Source: UBA11051 sp964390495 (GTDB lineage Bacteria > Armatimonadota > Zipacnadia > Zipacnadales > UBA11051). Taken from it: a stretch of DNA of 64,000 nucleotides. The translations under genes and the position numbers were made by a program. Where the stretch lies: contig CAYMIN010000008.1 in NCBI GenBank assembly GCA_964390495.1, forward strand, positions 62,001 to 126,000. Direction: 5' to 3'. Position 1 is the stretch's first letter. Each line of letters opens with the position of its first letter. This document shows positions 58,901-64,000 of this stretch, piece after piece. A model generated the notes under the pieces. That model ran no database searches. It was not told the origin of the DNA and worked only from the letters and a program-made list of their open reading frames with translations.

Positions 58901-60796
58901 CTATTCCTCTGCCTCCTCATCATCCTCGCCCTTTTCATCCTCGCTCGGCAGCTCTTCGAGGCCCATGACATATTGCAGCTTCTGCCGGTCATACCCCTCG
59001 GCGATTCTCGCGGCGTTGAGGTACCACCGGTTCCCCTCCCCATATTCGAAGCAGTGGAAGAAGCTCAGGATCGAGGCCAGTTGCGCCCGCGTGGTGCGGC
59101 GAATGATATTGAGTTGCGCCCAGAGTTGGTTGAACGGCAGGCCCTTGTCATCGGCCAGTAGCAGCCTCATCACTTCTCTCAGGGGCGTGGGCCGATGGCT
59201 GAACCGATCGCGCCACGCGAACAGCTCATGCAGGGTGTCCTTACCGATATAGGTCTGGGCATCGGTCTCGTCGTCGTGGTGCAACAGATAGCGGCCGATG
59301 GCGTCGGCCTTGCTGATACTCAGCAGCGCCCCGGACGGCGGCAGATGGGTCTGATACCATGCTGACAGGCCGTATATCAGCCCGGTGTCCTTATTCAGCC
59401 ACACATCCAGCAACTCATCGCCGTCGCAGTCGAGATTGACCATTGTCAGGGCGTCTTCAGCGGCGAAGAACTCACTGTCCATGGTGCGCAGCTTGATCGT
59501 GCCGGCGAGGTGGTGGTGGTACAGCACCGGGTAGGTCAGGGTTTCGGCCTTAGCGGCCACTGGTGCCACGTACAGCTCCCCGACGTCATCGTAGTACGGA
59601 TCGGCGGCTGCCTCCAGCGCCTCCGCTGCCAGGCCCTCCGGATGCAGGATAACGTCCTCCGAGGTGAGTTCCCCCTCCTTGTTGACGGCTACGGTCCATT
59701 CCTCGGTCAGCAGCGCTCGCGGCACCGTCCTGGCCCACGGCGGTATTGCCGCAGCTCGCAGGTAGCGCCCCGGCTGTAGCTTCCTGACTCCCTCCACCCC
59801 CATCAGCAGCTCTGCCACTGCTTGCGCCGCCGGTGCGTATTTGCGCTGGTTGGGCGTCAAGCCCAGCACGTCCGCCAGCATCTGCTCGATGGTGAAGGGG
59901 GCCTTCGCGTGCTCGACCAGTCCTACAATGCCCGCCCGCTCTTGGTCCGAAAGCTCATAGCGCTTATCAGCGGCTATATCTTTGGCCAGGATCTGCTCCA
60001 TATCAACTTCGTACTCCTGCGCCTCGGCCTTGGGCGCCTGCTTGCGCAGTGATTTCTCCAGGTCCCCGACCCATTCCGCAACTACCCAGCCCGGACCGGA
60101 CACGCACACAAAGCGTTGCTTTTCATCATATACCATCTGCCGCAGCAGCTCAGTCGCATCGTATTTCTCGCCCTGATGGCATCCGACCAAGAACCCCAGC
60201 GCCTTATTGGCTAGCGAGCGGTCTGCGGCCTGCAGCACATTGTAGGCGGTTTCCGTAAGACTCCGCGAGCCCAGCTTCTCATTGGTGCAGGTCTCCATGA
60301 CCTCGGCCAGCTCGGCGTCCTCGGTTAAGCCGTTGAGGTATAGTACCCGCGCGGTATCGGTGCCGGGCATCGGCGTGAACACCCACTCGGGCAGGTAGAT
60401 CAGTCCCTCCTCGAGCTCGGCTAGTTGTCCTCGTTGCAGCAGGCTTGCCACCAGGTCCCGGAAGAAGGCTCCGGTGCCTTTTTTGGTCCGCACCACTTCA
60501 CTGGTCAGCAGCGCCTTGGCTATGGGTCTGCCGTAGCCGCTCAGCACGGCCTCGAATGCCCCGCCTACGGGTATTTCCGTCAGTGTTTGCCGGTAGGCGA
60601 TATCGTAGGAGCCACCGATGGCTACGAAGCGTCCGTCCTCCGCGAGCACGGCTTCGACGAATTCGGCGGCGATATCGAGCTTTTCTGGCAGCAACGCGAC
60701 CAGTTCTCTGCTCCTGGTCGGTCCGGGGCGGTAGATTAGTATATCGAACAGCAAGTCGGCTAGATAGCGCCTGGCCAGCTCTTTCTCTCTCAGCAT
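58901..60796 (-). CDS. Large protein of unknown function, acidic C-terminus
   Basis: A 631-residue soluble protein I do not recognise. The N-terminus (ELVALLPEKLDIAAEFVEAVLAEDGRFVAIGGSYDIA, about 30-68) looks like a winged-helix or HARE-HTH-type fold, and a similar segment (IVGLVEHAKAPFTIEQMLADVLGLT, near 290) suggests a second one. The middle is mixed alpha/beta with a VNLDCDGDELLDVWLNK segment near 450. It ends in an acidic tail (SEDEKGEDDEEAEE). No catalytic signature is evident. GAGGTAG precedes the ATG by about 9 bases. Upstream 375-580 bases contain the candidate ncRNA on the same strand, so they might share a promoter. Possibly nucleic-acid-associated. Confidence 0.7.
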   Translation of the reverse strand: MLREKELARRYLADLLFDILIYRPGPTRSRELVALLPEKLDIAAEFVEAVLAEDGRFVAIGGSYDIAYRQTLTEIPVGGAFEAVLSGYGRPIAKALLTSEVVRTKKGTGAFFRDLVASLLQRGQLAELEEGLIYLPEWVFTPMPGTDTARVLYLNGLTEDAELAEVMETCTNEKLGSRSLTETAYNVLQAADRSLANKALGFLVGCHQGEKYDATELLRQMVYDEKQRFVCVSGPGWVVAEWVGDLEKSLRKQAPKAEAQEYEVDMEQILAKDIAADKRYELSDQERAGIVGLVEHAKAPFTIEQMLADVLGLTPNQRKYAPAAQAVAELLMGVEGVRKLQPGRYLRAAAIPPWARTVPRALLTEEWTVAVNKEGELTSEDVILHPEGLAAEALEAAADPYYDDVGELYVAPVAAKAETLTYPVLYHHHLAGTIKLRTMDSEFFAAEDALTMVNLDCDGDELLDVWLNKDTGLIYGLSAWYQTHLPPSGALLSISKADAIGRYLLHHDDETDAQTYIGKDTLHELFAWRDRFSHRPTPLREVMRLLLADDKGLPFNQLWAQLNIIRRTTRAQLASILSFFHCFEYGEGNRWYLNAARIAEGYDRQKLQYVMGLEELPSEDEKGEDDEEAEE

Positions 60797-61164
60797 ACGC
60801 CGAACTACCTCCGATGTGTTTGGGATACTTCTGGGCTAACTGCTGGTGGCTTGGTTAGTGGGAGGACTGATGTATTGTACCACAGAATTGACAATGGGGG
60901 CAAAGAGTGGTATGCGCGGGGCTTGGCAGTGGCTTCGTCTTAGGTGTTGCTGTTGGCGTTACTATAGTTGTTCCCGTTGTCGTTGTCTTGAGGAGGGGCC
61001 GGCTGAACGCAGTGAAACCGCCCCGCGTGCCGCTGCCGTTCACCGCCTCCCGTTTCGGAGGGTACCCACTGTGGAACAATGGGTGAGCAAGGGCGTAGGC
61101 GCCATCGGCTTCCGGAAGGTCCCGGTCTTGGCGATCGCTGGCGTGGGGTATGGTTGTGTCAGCC
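60797..61164. repeat. Intergenic region with family B and E-type repeats
   Basis: No gene seen. TGTTGCTGTTGGCG-type simple sequence at 60945-60990 is followed by a family B start (GGAGGGGCCGGCTGAACGC then AGTGAAACCGCCCC, 60991-61024) and a diverged family E element (GGGTACCCACTGTGGAACAA then TGGGTGAGCAAGGG, 61060-61092). Confidence 0.6.
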
Positions 61165-61380
61165 GCCATAAAGTAGCACCCGCCGGGCTGTGGGAGAAGC
61201 CCGGCGGGCTCTACTTCGTCCGCCCTGCCTGCGTAGTCAGTTGCAATGTCGGGCGGCGCGTATCTGCTCTTAGCCTGGGCGCAAGTCAGGGGGGCGACTT
61301 ATCGAACTAAGAGCAGACTAGGGTGGGATGCTGCGAGTAAAGCTATGTTTAGGCTGCTGCACCTGTTCCTGTACAACCCT
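61165..61380 (-). ncRNA. Candidate structured small RNA (novel, unassigned)
   Basis: No ORF here, but the minus strand can fold into a series of strong stems behind a near-consensus promoter. Stem 1: TCTGCTCTTAG (61317-61307) with CTAAGAGCAGA (61273-61263), 11 bp perfect, enclosing AAGTC/GACTT (61300-61296 with 61287-61283) around GCCCCCCT. Stem 2: CCGCCC (61256-61251) with GGGCGG (61225-61220). Stem 3: AAGTAG-AG-CCCGCCGGGCT with AGCCCGGCGGG-TG-CTACTT (61216-61171), a terminator-like end with TTTAT after it. Expected length about 200-215 nt. I compared it by eye with tmRNA, SRP, 6S, RNase P, T-box, M-box and cobalamin motifs; none fit. It could also be a long leader for the gene at 60796. Confidence 0.5.
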
Positions 61381-61386
61381 TCACCT

Positions 61387-61416
61387 AGTATAAGCAACAT
61401 CCTTAACCTATGTCAA
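61387..61416 (-). promoter_or_regulatory. Near-consensus promoter of the candidate ncRNA
   Basis: On the minus strand TTGACA (61416-61411) and TATACT (61392-61387) with an 18-base spacer (or TTATAC with 17). It stands in the only clearly AT-rich stretch of this region. Transcription should start near 61380. Confidence 0.75.
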
Positions 61417-61803
61417 GACCTATTTTGATTCTTTTTCCGAAAGACCTAGTCACCCGTCCTCAACTGCGGGGCTTCCGGCGGCTGGTTGCGTCTATTGTTC
61501 GGTCTTGCCACGGGTTGACCAGCCGCAAGACATGCGCGTAACTCTTCCAGCCTGAGTCCCTGGCCGCTGCCCTTCTCCCCCGACCGTCTCGGGAGAGGGC
61601 GGAGGGCTAGGTGCCGTTAGCTTGCTCATTTCCTATGCCGGCGGTAGCCTCCCGAAGGTTTTTCTGCTATAATGCGTGGCCGGGAACTACTGGGCCGGAC
61701 TTGTGCGTTTGGCTTAGTGGCAGGGATGTTAGTGCTGGCGTGGCAATTGTGAGGCGGCCGGGGGCAGCTTACTCGCGCCGCCGGGAGGTGTTTCACCATA
61801 GGC
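61417..61803. other. Leader region of the ABC transporter genes
   Basis: About 390 bases with no gene. Simple palindromic sequence at 61570-61600 (CCTTCTCCCCCGACCGTCTC then GGGAGAGGGCGGAGGG) is like a family B tail. A perfect TATAAT at 61668-61673 without a good -35 may begin the ABC transcript, giving a leader of about 125 bases. GGGAGGTG at 61783-61790 is the only ribosome site, 13 bases before the TTG start of the ABC gene. Confidence 0.45.
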
Positions 61804-62721
61804 TTGGCTATCCGGACCGACAACCTTTCCAAGATCTACTCCCACGATGCGACCGGGCGGCCGGTGGGGCTGATTGATCTGTCACTCGCAGTTGAGGAGG
61901 GACAGATTTTTGGTTTGTTGGGCCCTAACGGCTCCGGCAAGACCACTACCCTCAAGCTGCTGCTCGGGCTGATCTTTTCCACCAGCGGCAGCGGACAGAT
62001 CTTCGGACATCCCCTAGGCAGCAACGCCACCAAGGAGCGCATCGGCTTTCTCCCCGAGGGGCCGTATTTCTACGAACACCTCAACGGCATGGAGCTGCTC
62101 AGCTTCTACGGCACGCTCTTCGGCATGGGCGGCAGCCGACTGGCCGGCCGCGTCGAGGAGCTCCTGCATCTGGTGGGGATGTGGGACCGCCGCTTCATCC
62201 GCGTGCGCGACTATTCCCGGGGCATGCGCCAGCGTGTGGGTGCGGCTCAGGCCATGATCAACGATCCCGACCTGCTCTTCCTCGACGAGCTCACCTCCGG
62301 ACTTGATCCCATCGGCGCTATGGAGATGCACGAGCTGATACTGCGATTGCGCGACCAGGGCAAGACCATCTTCCTCTGCAGCCATCTGCTCAAGGACATG
62401 GAGCCGCTCTGCGACCGGGTGGTGATTCTTGATCGCGGCGAGATGTGCCAAAGCGGCGTTGTCGAGGACCTCTTGCGGGTCGAGAATCAGTACCGACTGT
62501 TGCTATCCAATTGCTCCGACGAGCTGACACAGCAGTTGCAGGCCTCAGCCCAGCGCACCGAGGCTGTGGACGACCAGTTGGCGGCCTACTACACCGACCA
62601 GAGCGCCGCCTTGGCCGCGGCCCAGCAGGCCGCCGCCGCTGGTGCCGTTATCGAGGCGCTCGGCGCTCATCACCGTACCCTCGAAGAAGTCTTCATTGAA
62701 GCTGTGGGAGGCGAGAAATGA
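61804..62721 (+). CDS. ABC transporter ATP-binding protein
   Basis: A 305-residue ATPase of the ABC-2 exporter type. Walker A GPNGSGKTT near 40, Q-loop replaced by LPEGPYFYEHLNGMELL near 84, signature YSRGMRQRVG near 139, Walker B LLFLDELTSGLDP near 157 (usual Pro after DE replaced by Leu), and H-loop CSHLLKDME near 196. The C-terminal 60 residues are a regulatory helical tail. It starts at TTG 61804 and overlaps the permease by four bases (ATGA). Substrate unknown. Confidence 0.88.
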   Translation: MAIRTDNLSKIYSHDATGRPVGLIDLSLAVEEGQIFGLLGPNGSGKTTTLKLLLGLIFSTSGSGQIFGHPLGSNATKERIGFLPEGPYFYEHLNGMELLSFYGTLFGMGGSRLAGRVEELLHLVGMWDRRFIRVRDYSRGMRQRVGAAQAMINDPDLLFLDELTSGLDPIGAMEMHELILRLRDQGKTIFLCSHLLKDMEPLCDRVVILDRGEMCQSGVVEDLLRVENQYRLLLSNCSDELTQQLQASAQRTEAVDDQLAAYYTDQSAALAAAQQAAAAGAVIEALGAHHRTLEEVFIEAVGGEK

Positions 62722-63533
62722 TGCGTCCCATTTTCCGAGTCGCAAGAGCCACCTTCCACGAGGCCTGGCGCCGCCGATTCCTCAACGGCATCCTCATCTT
62801 TGCCATTCTCATCATCGGCTCCTCGTGGGTCTTTGCCTATTTGCAGCCCGGCGCCGAGCTGCAGATGATTATTGACATCGGCCTCGGCTCGATTCGCTTC
62901 TTCGGGATGCTGATTGCCGTCTTCCTCGGCACTCGGCTGATCCCCGATGAGATCGAGCGCCGCACCGTCCACACCATCCTAGCTAAACCCGTCAGCCGCG
63001 CCCAGTTCGTCTTCGGCAAGTTCCTCGGCGGCGTTGCCACCATCGCCGTCAACCTGGTGGTCATGGGCATCGCTTTCTACATCGTCTTCGCGATCAAGGC
63101 CCCGCAGTTCGCCGCTGCGAAGCCCGAAGACGCCCTCATCTTCGCGGCCATGTACTCCAACATCGCCAAGGCGATTGTCCTAGCCTTCTTCGAGGTCTGG
63201 CTGGTACTGGGCATTGCGGTGGTTGCTTCCACGCTCTTCTCGTGGGTGCTGTCGGTCATCGTTACCTTTGTTATCTACTTCGTCGGGCAGATGGCTGACT
63301 TCTTCCAGCAGCTTTCCGATCCCGAGCGCGGCGCCTCCAAGCTCGCCCAGATCCTCCTCGGCACCCTCTACCGGGTCCTGCCGCACTTTGAGATATTCGA
63401 CATTCGCGAGGCCATCCTGCAGGGCACTTACACCCCTTGGAGCACGCTGCTGCAAATCATCGGCCAGGGCCTTGCCTACCTGGTCGTGATCCTGCTGATC
63501 GGTTATCTCGTATTTAACGAGCGCGAGGTCTAG
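62718..63533 (+). CDS. ABC-2 type permease
   Basis: A 271-residue membrane protein with about six hydrophobic helices and a GRSxxxxVFGKFLGG-like coupling segment (RTVHTILAKPVSRAQFVFGKFLGG near 85), typical of ABC-2 permeases. It starts inside the stop of the ATPase gene (ATGA). The final codons AACGAGCGCGAGGTC are duplicated just downstream. Likely exports a lipid-linked or envelope molecule; no further specificity. Confidence 0.85.
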   Translation: MMRPIFRVARATFHEAWRRRFLNGILIFAILIIGSSWVFAYLQPGAELQMIIDIGLGSIRFFGMLIAVFLGTRLIPDEIERRTVHTILAKPVSRAQFVFGKFLGGVATIAVNLVVMGIAFYIVFAIKAPQFAAAKPEDALIFAAMYSNIAKAIVLAFFEVWLVLGIAVVASTLFSWVLSVIVTFVIYFVGQMADFFQQLSDPERGASKLAQILLGTLYRVLPHFEIFDIREAILQGTYTPWSTLLQIIGQGLAYLVVILLIGYLVFNEREV

Positions 63534-63551
63534 AGATGGAGCGCGAGGTCT
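63519..63551 (+). repeat. 20-bp direct duplication at the permease stop codon
   Basis: GAGCGCGAGGTCT occurs at 63519-63531 and 63539-63551 (period 20). The first copy encodes the end of the permease (EREV-stop); the second sits in a five-codon frame ATG-GAG-CGC-GAG-GTC-TGA just before the Shine-Dalgarno of the next gene. Confidence 0.7.
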
Positions 63552-63569
63552 GAAGGAGAGCTACTCGGC

Positions 63570-64000
63570 ATGAAGTCTTACAAGATCATCGGCTGGCTCG
63601 CAGTGCTGGCTCTGTTAGTTGCCGTTCAGCCCCTGGACCGCAGTGTCGAGTACGACCGCCTGGTGCTGGGTCTCCAGCAGCCGACGCCGTGGTTCCAGAT
63701 CGCCGCCCGCGGCAGCGCCGGTGATACCGAGTTGGCCGTCACCGGCGTCACCGGCGTGATCGTCGGTGCGGCGCTGGGCGGCTTCCGCGAGGTTGCCGCC
63801 ACCATGCTCTGGATGAAAACTCATGAGTACTGGCACAAGGGCGAGGCTTTGCAGGCCAAGGCGCTGTGGCTGATGCGTCTGGTGACGCTGCTTGATCCCC
63901 ACTGGTTGGAGCCTTGGCGCGTGACCGCCTGGCACCTGGCCTACAACCTCTACGTCGAGACCGACGATCCCGCCCTGCGCGCCAAGTACTTGCAGATGGG
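63570..64000 (+). CDS. Partial TPR-like membrane protein
   Basis: The first 143 residues of a protein cut by the window end. One N-terminal membrane helix (IIGWLAVLALLVAVQP), then a helical region in which LWMKTHEYWHKGEALQAKALWLMRLVTLLDPHWLEPWRVTAWHLAYNLY gives TPR-like paired helices. AAGGAG lies 12 bases before the ATG. It follows the permease by 36 bases and is probably part of the same transporter operon. Function unknown. Confidence 0.7.
   Translation, partial: MKSYKIIGWLAVLALLVAVQPLDRSVEYDRLVLGLQQPTPWFQIAARGSAGDTELAVTGVTGVIVGAALGGFREVAATMLWMKTHEYWHKGEALQAKALWLMRLVTLLDPHWLEPWRVTAWHLAYNLYVETDDPALRAKYLQM

Noticed and set aside
60855..61310. Frames of 104-154 residues in the 1-kb gap before the ABC genes
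   Set aside because: They cross repeat elements and the structured locus, lack Shine-Dalgarno sites and have no domain-like composition.
61165..61380. tmRNA, SRP RNA, 6S RNA or M-box identity for the structured locus
   Set aside because: Short similarities (CCCTAG...CTCTTAG of tmRNA; GCAGCAGCC of SRP; TAGGTGA of M-box) are isolated. No tRNA-like ends, no GGAA SRP loop, no pairing of the two ends and no conserved M-box core were found.

Overview
The window is GC-rich and gene-dense. Most genes start at ATG, GTG or TTG behind purine-rich Shine-Dalgarno sites. Several features suggest a free-living, heterotrophic bacterium with an outer membrane: gmhA (heptose synthesis for LPS-type glycans), a secretin-like fragment, lipoproteins, Hfq, a DapF/DapL lysine-peptidoglycan branch, and many secreted glycan-active proteins. 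The mix (DapL, LipM-type lipoyl relay, AMIN-phosphodiester glycosidase, DUF366/QueE operon, M55 aminopeptidase, PIG-L deacetylase) is reminiscent of Armatimonadota or a neighbouring uncultured lineage. That placement is inference; no rRNA gene is present to settle it.

Region by region. 1-3.8 kb: partial membrane protein, small secreted secretin-like protein, then mtaD-miaA-hfq ending in an intrinsic terminator. 3.9-10.5 kb: dapF, dapL, hflX and two tandem MFS transporters. 10.6-19.3 kb: lipoprotein, PIG-L deacetylase, M55 aminopeptidase, HAD phosphatase with a methylthioinosine/MTA phosphorylase, an APC permease, gcvH-lipM, and a DapB-like dehydrogenase. 19.7-25 kb: tRNA-Gln with terminator, small envelope proteins behind a consensus promoter, tyrS with a GNAT, and a secreted Pro/Thr-rich protein. 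25.1-28.1 kb: a four-gene minus-strand operon (DnaA-N-like protein, DUF366, QueE, HgdB-like dehydratase subunit). 28.4-39.8 kb: pyk, phosphodiester glycosidase, a GH15-like lipoprotein, RDD protein, transketolase, a BadF/HgdC-type ATPase and a CAP protein. 40-48.9 kb: gmhA-birA, an orphan protein, a TPR-NodB deacetylase, a large glycosidase-like protein and purB. 49.3-57 kb: FGGY kinase, two half-size EamA transporters, ppiC-nadE-rsmI operon and thiC. 57.1-64 kb: gltX, a large acidic-tailed protein of unknown function, a candidate structured ncRNA, and an ABC transporter with a TPR-like membrane protein cut by the window end.

Pathway links seen in the window: MtaD (deaminating MTA/SAH) and the phosphorylase at 14 kb, which carries Asn where MTA phosphorylases carry Asp, together suggest MTA salvage through methylthioinosine. 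GcvH and LipM overlap by four bases and fit lipoyl assembly on GcvH. The HgdB-like protein and the BadF-like activator 12 kb away keep their iron-sulfur cysteines and could form a low-potential reductase pair.

The intergenic spaces hold several families of dispersed palindromic repeats (GTCGGGCTTTCCAGCCCGAC type, TAGGGGCGCA type, GACAGGCATCC type, GAATCCGGCCCAGCCGTTG type and others). One copy lies in frame inside miaA, and four degenerate copies form an exact 33-bp tandem array before hflX. The least explained locus is 61.16-61.42 kb, where a near-consensus minus-strand promoter precedes a run of strong stems and no ORF.
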